Part shown: positions 26,564-34,837 of the stretch, piece after piece | Layout of the letters: every line of letters begins with the position of its first letter | Position numbering within the stretch: position 1 is the stretch's first letter | Source of the DNA: Leptospiraceae bacterium | GTDB taxonomy: Bacteria; Spirochaetota; Leptospiria; Leptospirales; Leptospiraceae | DNA: 64,000 nucleotides | Direction of reading: 5' to 3' | Assembly (NCBI GenBank): GCA_024233875.1 | Contig: JACKPB010000002.1 | Coordinates: 310,001-374,000 of the forward strand | Notes under the pieces: generated by a model | What the model was told of the DNA's origin: nothing | Databases searched by the model: none | What the model saw: the letters and a program-made list of their open reading frames with translations, nothing else | Position numbers and translations under genes: made by a program

Positions 26564-27037
26564 CTAGACTCCTGTCTTCTTCTTTTGGATGAGAATATTC
26601 ACGTTGGGAAATCTTACCTTTATTGTTACCATTTCATTTTTTGGTAAATTTTCATCCACTATAATATGTTTAAAATGAAATCCCATTGAGGATGCTTTCA
26701 CAGCATCTTTTGAATCATGATAATGATAGAGAATCACCGGGAAAAGGTCCGAACTACTGGGACAGGGTATGCTAAGGATTTTCTTATCGAATCCTCCGGT
26801 GGTTGAGTACGGAATATGAAGTTTTTTATCCTGAGCATTCAAATAGACCACCTCGCCCAGATAAAAATGCTTTAAATTGAAATTACTCCCCAGAAAAAGA
26901 ACCTTGTTCACTGAATTTTCAGGCAAGTTTTCTTTACTACCATCAGGAAGATAGATCTCAAATAGGTTTTTTTCTATATTCACTTTGATACTATAACCCT
27001 TGGGAGATTTTTTTGTTACAATCAATGAATCTTCCAT
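26564..27037 (-). CDS. Unknown protein, paralogue B (single domain)
   Basis: This 157-residue protein corresponds to the N-terminal domain of the neighbour: KKSPKGYSIKVNIEKNLFEIY, VLFLGSNFNLKHFYLGEVVYLN, DLFPVILYHYHDSKDA, HFKHIIVDENLPKNEMVTIKVRFPNVNILI. The two are roughly 35-40% identical by eye. The ATG overlaps the regulator's stop codon (TAATG), so translation is coupled. Function unknown; co-expression with a regulator that may bind DNA without ATPase activity suggests a shared, perhaps Leptospira-specific, pathway. Confidence 0.72.
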   Translation of the reverse strand: MEDSLIVTKKSPKGYSIKVNIEKNLFEIYLPDGSKENLPENSVNKVLFLGSNFNLKHFYLGEVVYLNAQDKKLHIPYSTTGGFDKKILSIPCPSSSDLFPVILYHYHDSKDAVKASSMGFHFKHIIVDENLPKNEMVTIKVRFPNVNILIQKKKTGV

Positions 27038-28419
27038 TATGATAACCCGAATTGTCTCATTTTGTATTGAAGTGATCCCCTGGAAATTCCAAGAGCTTTT
27101 GCCATCCGCATTTGATTTCCTGAAAAGATTTTCATAGCTTTTAGAATTTTTTGCCTCTCCAGCACTTCGACACTTTTTCTCAAATCCAGATTGTCATCAT
27201 CTAGCAAAATTAGGGAATTTTGTTTACTTGTAAACAATTTATTCAAAACATCAATACTCAATTCATCATTTCTCGATTGAATCACTGCTAGCTCCAAAAT
27301 AGACTTCATGTCATCATACATCAATTCTTCTGACTTCTCTAATAGCAATTCCAAAGTACCATCAGGCAGATGCAGCCCTTTTCTGGAATGAAGTGCCATG
27401 GACTCAGAGATTAATTTCTCAAGTAAGTCCTTCCGAATCTCCCTTTCCAGGGAAGGAAGTTCCGGCAGGAAGATTTCATTTTCCCTGACTTGCTTCCAGA
27501 ACAAAGGATATTCTTCCCGTGGGTTTTCAGCCACCCGGGTCATAAAGACAAAATGACTGGGAGGCTGGGAAGCCAAAATTTCAGTAAATAGCTTTTGCTG
27601 CCCCGGCGAAAATTCTTCAACCCGATCAAAGACTAAAAAACCCGATCTTGCAATTTCTATCCATTCTCCCAAATATCTTTCCAGCTTCACTAATTGCTCG
27701 GGAATTTGGCTCAGGAAGACCAGATCTCCCTGAAGAGCAAGACTGTGAAAAAGATACTTGGTAACAGACCTCTCTCCGGATCCTTCCTTGGAACGGAGAC
27801 AGAGTGTTTTCACTGCAATCCCCCTGGAGACTCTGTGTTCCCAATCCTTGACCTGTGAAAGTAGCAAAGCTGACGAGACTAGAAGATCTCCCGAGTTTTC
27901 GCGAATCGACAATGGTTTGGGACGGGATGAATCTGAACCAAAACCGGAGATTCTCTCAGAAAAAAATTGCATAGCCAGAGCCAACAGGGATTCCTGAACT
28001 CCTCCGGGGAATTCCACCAATAGGAATCCCAACATTTTTTCTCGGAAAATTCGAACTGCCAGAGCCAAAGTCGAATCAGGATGATACAGAGGAAATTCTT
28101 CAGATGAGAAGAGCAAAGGTTCGGGAGACTCTGAAAGTTCTTCAAAATACCCCTCCCCTCTAGCCATGAATTCATAGAAAAACCCCGAATCATCATAGCC
28201 TGCGGAAGAAACTTCAGTGAATGCATTTTCTCCCGGGTCAAAGAGAACCAGGATACCACAGTTACCTTCCAGTTCATCTATGAGCTCAAGAAAGCATCTA
28301 TCCAGGAATTGTTCACGGGAAATATCAGGCACTTGTTCTCCCGAAAACAATTTAGATAGATTCTCTAGCATTTGTATAACCTGTCCAAATTTAATCAAAC
28401 TGTCAAGAAGAGTTTTCAT
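27037..28419 (-). CDS. Fis-type HTH regulator with degenerate NtrC-like AAA+ domain
   Basis: This 460-residue protein is laid out like a bacterial enhancer-binding protein: an N-terminal GAF-like sensor (about 30-160), an AAA+ region (about 200-360) and a C-terminal Fis helix-turn-helix (ILKAMKIFSGNQMRMAKALGISRGSLQYKMRQ). The ATPase is broken: the Walker A place reads SKEGSGERS (no GK), Walker B reads FLVFDR instead of LFLDE, and the GAFTGA loop that contacts sigma-54 is missing. It therefore probably controls transcription as a plain DNA-binding protein. A perfect 18-bp palindrome covers its start codon and is divergent from parA1. Confidence 0.82.
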   Translation of the reverse strand: MKTLLDSLIKFGQVIQMLENLSKLFSGEQVPDISREQFLDRCFLELIDELEGNCGILVLFDPGENAFTEVSSAGYDDSGFFYEFMARGEGYFEELSESPEPLLFSSEEFPLYHPDSTLALAVRIFREKMLGFLLVEFPGGVQESLLALAMQFFSERISGFGSDSSRPKPLSIRENSGDLLVSSALLLSQVKDWEHRVSRGIAVKTLCLRSKEGSGERSVTKYLFHSLALQGDLVFLSQIPEQLVKLERYLGEWIEIARSGFLVFDRVEEFSPGQQKLFTEILASQPPSHFVFMTRVAENPREEYPLFWKQVRENEIFLPELPSLEREIRKDLLEKLISESMALHSRKGLHLPDGTLELLLEKSEELMYDDMKSILELAVIQSRNDELSIDVLNKLFTSKQNSLILLDDDNLDLRKSVEVLERQKILKAMKIFSGNQMRMAKALGISRGSLQYKMRQFGLS

Positions 28420-28435
28420 GTCGGACGTCCGACAT
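28418..28435. promoter_or_regulatory. 18-bp perfect palindrome, candidate parS or operator
   Basis: ATGTCGGACGTCCGACAT is a perfect palindrome 97 bp upstream of parA1 and overlapping the start codon of the divergent regulator. Its inner 16 bases (TGTCGGACGTCCGACA) keep the frame of canonical parS TGTTTCACGTGAAACA: TGT, a central ACGT and ACA are identical and only the symmetric triplets differ. It may be the binding site of ParB1, or an operator of the regulator. Confidence 0.6.
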
Positions 28436-28531
28436 TGCTATGGCTTAGTTTTTTAGTACAAGAAAAAAAATACTTTTCTAGGAAGGAATGAATCCTGTAC
28501 CGTGCAAGCATAGGAAAAAAATTACCAGACT

Positions 28532-29284
28532 ATGATTACAATTTCCGTTGCAAACCAAAAAGGTGGAGAGGGTAAGACAACCACTTCTATCAATCTAGCC
28601 GATGGACTAGCCAAAAGAGGCTTTCGAACAATACTTCTTGATATAGACCCACAGGGAAATTCGAGCGGGATACACACAAATACCGATCGATTAGAGATTT
28701 CAATGTTCGATCTCTTCCACAAGAAACTTCCACTATCAAAGATACTGCAACCTACGAAAAATGAAAATTTATTCATAGCACCCTCAAACATAAAGCTGGC
28801 AGAAATGGAAACCATGAGTAGCAATACCGTAGAGGCTCCTTTTATCTTACGTGACTCAATGGAAGAACTCGAATCCTACGAATTTTGTATCATCGACTGC
28901 CCTCCCAGCCTTTCAATCTTCACTATCAATGCTCTTGTAGCGTCAAACTTCGTCCTAATACCGCTACAGGCTGAAAAATTTTCTGTGGATGGAATCGCAG
29001 GACTCCAGCAAACAATCACAAGCATCCAAAAAAGGATCAACCCTCAACTTCAGATCATTGGAGCCCTGATCACCCAACTCAAGCATCATACGATTCTGAC
29101 GAAGACGATCATTCCCGTACTGGACAAATTCTTTAAAGTTTTTGAAAACAGCATTTCTGATGGAGTTGCCATTGGCGAAAGTCACCTAGCCAAATGTTCA
29201 ATTTTTGATTACAACAACAAAAGTAGACAGGCAAAAGAATACGAAAGTTTCATCGAGGAGTTTTTGAATGAGCTCAAAAAGTAA
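28532..29284 (+). CDS. parA: ParA partition ATPase, first copy
   Basis: This 250-residue ParA/Soj-type ATPase moves ParB-bound DNA along the nucleoid. The deviant Walker A motif KGGEGKTT is at residues 10-17, Walker A' DIDPQGN at 36-42 and Walker B CIIDCPPS near 118. There is no N-terminal HTH extension, so it is a short type-Ib or chromosomal-like ParA. It starts at ATG 28532 after TAGGA. Its last 17 nt overlap parB1. It is divergent from the degenerate AAA+ regulator and precedes the origin candidate and the initiator gene. Confidence 0.95.
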   Translation: MITISVANQKGGEGKTTTSINLADGLAKRGFRTILLDIDPQGNSSGIHTNTDRLEISMFDLFHKKLPLSKILQPTKNENLFIAPSNIKLAEMETMSSNTVEAPFILRDSMEELESYEFCIIDCPPSLSIFTINALVASNFVLIPLQAEKFSVDGIAGLQQTITSIQKRINPQLQIIGALITQLKHHTILTKTIIPVLDKFFKVFENSISDGVAIGESHLAKCSIFDYNNKSRQAKEYESFIEEFLNELKK

Positions 29285-30083
29285 ACGTCTGGGATCCCTG
29301 GCGGATATTTTCCAAGCAGAAAGCCTGGAAGGAAGTCTCCGCAAAATCAAACTTAGCAAAATCAAACCATCTGAAGTGCAACCCCGAATGGAAAGACAAA
29401 AAAGAGTGCAGGAACTCTCAGAAAGCTTACGGGAAGATGGATTGCTTCAACCCATTTTGGTCACAAAAGACTCTGATGACACTTACAAAATCATAGCCGG
29501 CGAAAGAAGATATCATGCGGCCAATTTATTGGGCTGGCAGGAAATAGAATGCAAGATTTTTGATAAAAATGAGAAAGAGACCTACAAACTAGCTGTAATA
29601 GAAAACCTGCAGAGAGAAAATCTTTCACCCTACGAGGAAGTAGAAGCAATGACCATACTCAAGGATAGATACTCTTATTCTGATGCAGAACTTGCCAATG
29701 TTTTCGGGAAAAGTAGAAACTACATGACTGAAATCTTAAGCATAAACACTCTCTCAGAGGAAGAAATCCAAACTTGTAAGAATGCAGGAATTGAATCCAA
29801 AAATCTTTTGGTTCAGGCTGTTCAGGCCTCCAAAAGAGGTGACTTCAATACCTTCATAGACAATTTCCAAAAAGGTGAAATGAAGACGGTGAAGGATGCT
29901 AAATCTTTCAATAAATCTAGATCACAGCCCCAAAAACCCAACCTGAATCAGGAGAAGCCCGCAAAGTCCCCGGAATTGAAAATTCAAAAATTGGAAAAAT
30001 CTATCGTAATCCAATCAGAGAATCCGGAACTTCTGGAAGAAACATTCAGAAAGATACACTCTCTACTAAAAGATTACGTCTAA
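29268..30083 (+). CDS. parB: ParB partition protein, first copy
   Basis: This is a 271-residue ParB-family CTPase and DNA-binding protein. The N-terminal ParB/Srx domain has KIKPSEVQPR, the CTP-binding box AGERRYHAANLLGW and the ENLQRENLSPYEEVEAM box, followed by a helix-turn-helix (YSDAELANVFGKSRNYMTEILS) and a C-terminal dimerisation stretch after a basic linker. It overlaps parA1 by 17 nt, so the pair is coupled. Likely target: the palindrome at 28418-28435 or the repeats in the region downstream. Confidence 0.95.
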   Translation: MSSKSKRLGSLADIFQAESLEGSLRKIKLSKIKPSEVQPRMERQKRVQELSESLREDGLLQPILVTKDSDDTYKIIAGERRYHAANLLGWQEIECKIFDKNEKETYKLAVIENLQRENLSPYEEVEAMTILKDRYSYSDAELANVFGKSRNYMTEILSINTLSEEEIQTCKNAGIESKNLLVQAVQASKRGDFNTFIDNFQKGEMKTVKDAKSFNKSRSQPQKPNLNQEKPAKSPELKIQKLEKSIVIQSENPELLEETFRKIHSLLKDYV

Positions 30084-30196
30084 ATCACCGACTTATCCTC
30101 AAATTCCACCGAAGAATAGCCCAGATAAGAGCCTGAATATGGGTGCCAAGAAATCTCTATAATTTGCTCAAAAACACCAAAATACCTATAAATTTA

Positions 30197-30224
30197 AGTA
30201 CAATATAGTCGTTGACATTGTACT
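30197..30224. repeat. Inverted repeat, possible initiator-binding site
   Basis: AGTACAAT and ATTGTACT are perfect 8-base arms with a 12-base spacer (centre-to-centre about 20 bp, two helix turns). The same AGTACAA core occurs at 28455-28461 just upstream of parA1 and as TTGTACT at 30286-30292. The spacing suits a dimeric protein on one DNA face. A TTGACA hexamer (30212-30217) lies within it. Confidence 0.45.
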
Positions 30225-30316
30225 ACTCAGATGTTAATGTGACATAAATTAATTATTTTGACCAAACTTGCTTTCTACTCAATGCTTGTACTGTTCAAAG
30301 TAGCAAAAATAAAAAC

Positions 30317-30336
30317 TTCCCCCTGTTAAGGGGGAA
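30317..30336. repeat. GC-rich hairpin in origin candidate
   Basis: TTCCCCC (30317-30323) and GGGGGAA (30330-30336) pair perfectly around TGTTAA in an otherwise AT-rich region. There is no T tract after it, so an origin or regulatory hairpin is as likely as a terminator for parAB. Confidence 0.45.
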
Positions 30337-30462
30337 TGGGCATAAACCCGAATGAGTGTTGTTGGATGAGACATAATAAAATTATATTCTCAAAATTGTC
30401 AACTCTCTTTTGGATTTTTTGCTTAAATTTAAGAATTTTTTTATCTAAAAAGGGATGAATTC

Positions 30463-31311
30463 ATGGGAGAACCCAGTCAATACATCAAATTTATGTCTGA
30501 TATAATAGATTCAGGCGTATGGGCAACCCTTTCGGCGGGTGCCAAGACCCTATATCCGGTACTTTTAAAGTTTAGCGATCAAAATTTTAAGCACGTGTGG
30601 CCAAGTACAAGCACATTGATGAAGCTATCAGGCTTCAAAACCAAAAAATCTGTCCAGGAAGCCAAAAGGGACCTAATAAAATCAGGTCTAATTCAAACAG
30701 TTTCGGGCTCCGGTCATTCCAACTCCATCTACTACTTTACCTTCAACTACCCGGGATCGAAAATTACCCCCCTGTGGGGTAAAAAAGTATCCCACCCCGG
30801 TATAGATTCCCACCCCTCCGGAGAGGATCGCAGTATCCCTCGGGGGGATGAATTCAAATCCCCAAACCATATAAATATAACAATAACCAATAACCAGGTA
30901 AATAAAAAAGAAAAAGAGAAGCAAAACAATCATAACGATTTAATAGATTTTTACGGAGAACCAATTTATCTGAAAGCAGTTGAGATTGCGGAAAAGAAAG
31001 GCCTTCAAGAAAATTTCGCTTATGTCAAGGCTATCTGTAAGAATCTCCTTACTGATAAAAATCCGACTAATATTAATCAGGAAAAAACAAATGTCTCCTG
31101 GTCCTCTTTTTTGGACTGGGCGGGATCACACCTGACCCCCAGTTCTGTTCACGTTTTACGGGAAGCGGATGTGGATTTTTCGGATGGAAATTTGATTATA
31201 TATGGGCAGTTTTCGGAGTTCCTCTCTCAGGTTGTGAAGAAGTATTTTTCTGGCTCGGAAGTCAGAGAAGTCGTTTTTTTTGACCGTGGCAACCGTATGT
31301 GCTCAAAATAA
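30463..31311 (+). CDS. rep: HTH replication initiator of the replicon
   Basis: This 282-residue protein begins with a winged helix-turn-helix of the HTH_36 type (WATLSAGAKTLYPVLL, VWPSTSTLMKLSGFKTKKSVQEAKRDLIKSGLI), as in plasmid and secondary-chromosome initiators of Leptospira. A low-complexity polar linker follows. The C-terminal segment VSWSSFLDWAGSHL..GNLIIYGQFSEFLSQVVKKYF resembles in outline the N-terminal domain of DnaA. ATG 30463 follows AAAGGGATGA. Its position after parAB and the non-coding repeats supports the initiator role; I infer this and cannot show it. Confidence 0.72.
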   Translation: MGEPSQYIKFMSDIIDSGVWATLSAGAKTLYPVLLKFSDQNFKHVWPSTSTLMKLSGFKTKKSVQEAKRDLIKSGLIQTVSGSGHSNSIYYFTFNYPGSKITPLWGKKVSHPGIDSHPSGEDRSIPRGDEFKSPNHINITITNNQVNKKEKEKQNNHNDLIDFYGEPIYLKAVEIAEKKGLQENFAYVKAICKNLLTDKNPTNINQEKTNVSWSSFLDWAGSHLTPSSVHVLREADVDFSDGNLIIYGQFSEFLSQVVKKYFSGSEVREVVFFDRGNRMCSK

Positions 31312-31449
31312 ATCGATTTATTTTAATCGGCTATTTATAGCGGTCTGCTTCCTGCTTTTAGTCAAAAAAAGTCTTTGCCTTTCTCTTTGGAGATTAGAAC
31401 TTGGGAAGAATAAGCAAGTTTTTCAACATTGCAGAATAGAGAGAAAGAA

Positions 31450-33969
31450 ATGTCCGATAATTCAGTTCGAATCAGTCATCCGCTTGAGATATCTATACCC
31501 AATATCAGTGCTACGGGTCAATATGATCTAGAAAAGGGAGAATTCCTAACTTACATCGAAGAATCTCCTGTCCCGGGTGTAGCAAGTATTACTTTCCATT
31601 TTAAAGATCCTGTTTCTTTCAATAGCTTAATGTATGAAGCCCTGGAAAAAGAAGTCGAGTTTTTGCCGGATACGTTTCGATTTGATATTTCTGATGATGG
31701 AGTAGTCTGGGAGTCTATCATCAAAGAGTATGAATACTCCCGTTCGAACAAGAAGTCATGTCGTTGGAAGTTTTCTATGATAACCGCCAAAAGTCTAAAA
31801 ATGGTTATCAAACTCAATAAAAAAGACAATAATGGAATGTACAGGATCGCATTCTCAAATTTTAAAATCATGATTTCCGGAATTGAGCACATAACAACCA
31901 GTTCTGAAAATGATCGATTTTGGGTAAAAGAGAATATCATTGATTCCAGACCTGACTATGGTTGGTCTTCTAAAGAAAAGTCATCTCCCTCGGAAGAGTT
32001 TCTTATGGCTGATTTGGGTTCGATCAATCGGGTTGATGAGTTTCGTTTGCTCTCCAAAAATACCCCCGAAACCAATTTCCCTGAGATGTTTTATTTCTAT
32101 TACAGTGAAGATGACTTAGTTTGGCATCAGCTTCATGAAGAGCCACAATTCATTTCTGAACCCGGGACATGGTACAAATGGAAGTTTTTTCCAACCAATA
32201 TGAGGTTCTTCAAGCTCGTTATTGTAAACAATCGTCCCAATTCTCAAAAAAAATATGTGTGTCAGGTTGTAGAAATTGAAATCTACGCAGCACCGGAATA
32301 TCTATCTCTTTCAAAGAAAAAAATCATCAATGAGACCCCCCCCTACTCTTCTATCATGAGGTCCGGATTGGTTCGATTGGCAGCAGATGGAGAGACCAAT
32401 CAGGGGGTTGCAGTTCAGGGGCACGATAGACGTTTGAAGGATGCAACTACTGAGTTCAAAGGGATTGTAGAGCTTGCAACTGATGGAGAAGAAAAAGAAG
32501 GCGTGGTAGTTCAGGGGCATGATAGGCGTCTGAAAAATGCAACCGAAACTACATTTGGTTTGGTACGCTTGGGAATGAATGGGGAATCAAGAGCCGGAGT
32601 TGTAGTTCAGGGAAACGATGAACGTCTCAAGAAAGCCACAGAGTCCAATTTTGGAATCGTAGAATTGGCCGAAGATGGAGAAACCAGACCTGGAGTAGTG
32701 GTTCAGGGAAATGACAAGAGACTTCGGAAAGCAACCACTAAAGAATACGGATTGGTGATCATCGGGGAACTGGGTTCGGATGAACCGGGTAAGGTCGTCA
32801 CCGGGGATGACCCCCGATTCAAGAATGCTACCACTGAAAAAGAAGGCATTCTCCGTTTTGCATCGAATGGTGAAGAAGCACCCTACGCGGCTATCCAGGG
32901 AAATGATAAGCGTTTGAGAAAAGCCACCACAGAATCCTTTGGAATTGTTGAATTAGCTCAATCAGGTGAAAACAAAGAGGGAGTTGTAGTTCAGGGTCAT
33001 GACAAGAGATTGAAATATGCCAGCACTGAAGATGAAGGTATTATTCTTTTCGCGTCTCACAACACAAAAGAACCCTTAAAAGCTGTTCAATCAGACGATC
33101 CCAGACTGTACGATAAAAGGGAAGCCAAACCTCATACTCATGACTATGCTGAAAAGGTTCACTCCTTTGATTCCCATACCGGGCTGATTCAATTGACAGG
33201 ATCCATAAGTTCAGAACTGAAAAATATCGTCCCCCCTACTCTAAATCATTCAGTTATCTATGGAAAAAATGAATCCAAAGGCGGATCCGGATTGTCCGGA
33301 GTCGGAATCGATGAAGGAGTTGTGGGGTTTGGAGAAGATATTGGGGTTTTGGGCATTTCTCCGGGAACTGACGATGAATCGGCAGGAATAGCTGGATTTT
33401 CCAGAAGAGGATTCGGAGGGATTTTTTCCTCACATAGAAGATATGCAATATTTGCAAACGGCGAGCAATTCAACAAGAGAGAGATTCAGGGCTCGGGAAA
33501 AGCAATACTTGCTAAAGGTGAATCCGATTTTCATGGTACAGTTAGGGTTGTAGATGAGTCCGGAAATGATTGTATAGCAAAGTACTTTAAAGTTTCCGGA
33601 AATGATGTAATACAAAAAGGAGACTTGGTGATAATTGCAGATAAAGACTTGGGCGTATCACGATCACGAGTCCAGTATTCCAATAAAATCCTCGGTGTTT
33701 GCGTGGGATCGGCTTCTCTCGAATTGGGCCAAAAGCAGACAACAAATGATTGGGTTTTAGTAGCACTTTATGGTGTTGTTAAGGTGAATGTTGATCCAGG
33801 AGAAGGTGGTCCGATCACTCCCGGAGATGTATTGGTTAGTGGTCTGGTTGCGGGCTATGCATGCAAAGCCGATCCGGCTAAAATCAAACCGGGCGTAATA
33901 CTAGGGAAATCGTTAGGTGAGTCCAGAAAAGATAAAACATCTATCTTTGTTCTGCTGAATATTAGTTGA
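31450..33969 (+). CDS. Large tail-fibre-like repeat protein with two discoidin-like domains
   Basis: This is an 839-residue protein without a signal peptide; ATG 31450 follows GAGAGAAAG. In order: two discoidin/F5-8C-like domains (to about residue 290, with W..W.F pairs such as TWYKWKFFPTNMRFFKLVI), then eight tandem 32-residue repeats (nt 32362-33129; consensus GIVELA.DGE...GVVVQG.DKRLKKAT), a PHTHDY segment typical of phage tail proteins, and a C-terminal domain (VALYGVVKVNV...ITPGDVLVSG...KPGVILGKSLGE) seen at the end of fibre-like proteins. No other phage genes are near. It may be an adhesin, a domesticated fibre or a glycan-binding structural protein. Confidence 0.78.
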   Translation: MSDNSVRISHPLEISIPNISATGQYDLEKGEFLTYIEESPVPGVASITFHFKDPVSFNSLMYEALEKEVEFLPDTFRFDISDDGVVWESIIKEYEYSRSNKKSCRWKFSMITAKSLKMVIKLNKKDNNGMYRIAFSNFKIMISGIEHITTSSENDRFWVKENIIDSRPDYGWSSKEKSSPSEEFLMADLGSINRVDEFRLLSKNTPETNFPEMFYFYYSEDDLVWHQLHEEPQFISEPGTWYKWKFFPTNMRFFKLVIVNNRPNSQKKYVCQVVEIEIYAAPEYLSLSKKKIINETPPYSSIMRSGLVRLAADGETNQGVAVQGHDRRLKDATTEFKGIVELATDGEEKEGVVVQGHDRRLKNATETTFGLVRLGMNGESRAGVVVQGNDERLKKATESNFGIVELAEDGETRPGVVVQGNDKRLRKATTKEYGLVIIGELGSDEPGKVVTGDDPRFKNATTEKEGILRFASNGEEAPYAAIQGNDKRLRKATTESFGIVELAQSGENKEGVVVQGHDKRLKYASTEDEGIILFASHNTKEPLKAVQSDDPRLYDKREAKPHTHDYAEKVHSFDSHTGLIQLTGSISSELKNIVPPTLNHSVIYGKNESKGGSGLSGVGIDEGVVGFGEDIGVLGISPGTDDESAGIAGFSRRGFGGIFSSHRRYAIFANGEQFNKREIQGSGKAILAKGESDFHGTVRVVDESGNDCIAKYFKVSGNDVIQKGDLVIIADKDLGVSRSRVQYSNKILGVCVGSASLELGQKQTTNDWVLVALYGVVKVNVDPGEGGPITPGDVLVSGLVAGYACKADPAKIKPGVILGKSLGESRKDKTSIFVLLNIS
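32362..33129 (+). repeat. Eight tandem 96-bp coding repeats
   Basis: Eight in-frame units of exactly 32 codons encode the fibre-like repeats. Units 1-4, 6 and 7 keep VxxxGxDxRL, while units 5 and 8 are the most diverged (VTGDDPRF, VQSDDPRL). The regular length with diverged sequence points to old duplication under selection for a repeating beta structure. Confidence 0.85.
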
Positions 33970-33970
33970 T

Positions 33971-34837
33971 ATGAAAATAATAGATTTATACACAAAAAAA
34001 ACAGGTCCGATTTTCTCGTTTGAGTTCTTTCCTCCCAAAACACAGGAAGGAGAAACAAAGCTAAAATCGACAATTGGAGAATTGAAGTCCTTAAATCCGG
34101 GATTTGTTTCCGTGACGTACGGTGCTGGTGGATCGACAAAAGATAAGACTATAGATATATGTGCCGAAATTCAGACAAATTTTTCTATACTTTCTATGAG
34201 TCATTTTACATGTGTGGGTGCTTCCCGTGATGAAATACTAACCACTCTGAAGCACATTCAATCTAAAGGGATTGAAAATGTGATTGCACTTCGAGGGGAT
34301 CCTCCTGCCGGAACTGGAAAGTTTACACCGCATCCGAAGGGTTTTTCAAATGCTACAGAGCTTGTAGAGTTCATTAGGCAGAATCAGCTTCCATTCTCAA
34401 TTGCTGGAGGATGCTATCCGGAAAAGCATCCCGATTCTCCGGACTTCAGCAGTGACATTGCCAATTTAAAGAAAAAAGTAGATGCAGGTGCTCAGTTTTT
34501 AATCACTCAACTGTTTTTTGATAATCAGAAATATGCTGAATTTTTGAATAAAACAAAAAGTGCTCAAATATCAGCACCTATTGTGCCCGGAATTATGCCG
34601 ATTACAAGTTTTTCGCAAATCGAGAGGTTCAAATCTCTTGCTAATTGTTCCATTCCTGTCGAATTGGAGGAGAAACTGACTGAAGTAAAAGAAAATCAGG
34701 CCGAATTTCTCAATAGAAGCTTGGATTTTACAATAAACCAATGTAAGGAATTGTTGGCGATGGGGGTTCCCGGTATTCATTTTTATACTTTGAATCAGTC
34801 AAGAGCAACAAGAGAAATTCTGGAAACTCTTCTTTAG
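33971..34837 (+). CDS. metF: Methylenetetrahydrofolate reductase
   Basis: This 288-residue FAD-dependent MTHFR reduces methylene-THF to methyl-THF, the methyl donor of MetH. Seen: FSFEFFPPKTQEGE (catalytic Glu), VSVTYGAGGST, IENVIALRGDPP, AGGCYPEKHPD, DAGAQFLITQLFFD and the C-terminal GVPGIHFYTLN. The length is the bacterial norm, with no regulatory domain. ATG follows the fibre-like gene by a single base, so the two may share a transcript despite unrelated roles. It converges with the next gene, with 4 nt overlap. Confidence 0.97.
   Translation: MKIIDLYTKKTGPIFSFEFFPPKTQEGETKLKSTIGELKSLNPGFVSVTYGAGGSTKDKTIDICAEIQTNFSILSMSHFTCVGASRDEILTTLKHIQSKGIENVIALRGDPPAGTGKFTPHPKGFSNATELVEFIRQNQLPFSIAGGCYPEKHPDSPDFSSDIANLKKKVDAGAQFLITQLFFDNQKYAEFLNKTKSAQISAPIVPGIMPITSFSQIERFKSLANCSIPVELEEKLTEVKENQAEFLNRSLDFTINQCKELLAMGVPGIHFYTLNQSRATREILETLL

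Larger units (their letters stand above)
30084..30462. other. Candidate replication origin between parB1 and rep
   Basis: This 379-nt non-coding stretch sits directly between parAB and the initiator gene, the usual place for an origin. It holds a perfect inverted repeat AGTACAAT-N12-ATTGTACT (30197-30224), another TTGTACT (30286-30292), a DnaA-box-like TTATCCTCA (about 30093, one mismatch to the common 9-mer), a TTCCCCC/GGGGGAA hairpin (30317-30336) and A/T-rich DNA before the gene. Origin function is inferred from context. Confidence 0.5.

Noticed and set aside
27879..28277. 132-codon frame inside the regulator gene
   Set aside because: It lies wholly within a gene with clear domain homology on the same strand in another frame, and its sequence resembles no protein.
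32362..33129. CRISPR-like array because of regular 96-bp repeats
   Set aside because: The repeats are diverged, in frame throughout and have no spacers. They are protein repeats.
31450..33969. Prophage remnant
   Set aside because: Only one fibre-like gene is present. No integrase, capsid, terminase or lysis genes and no attachment repeats were seen on either side.
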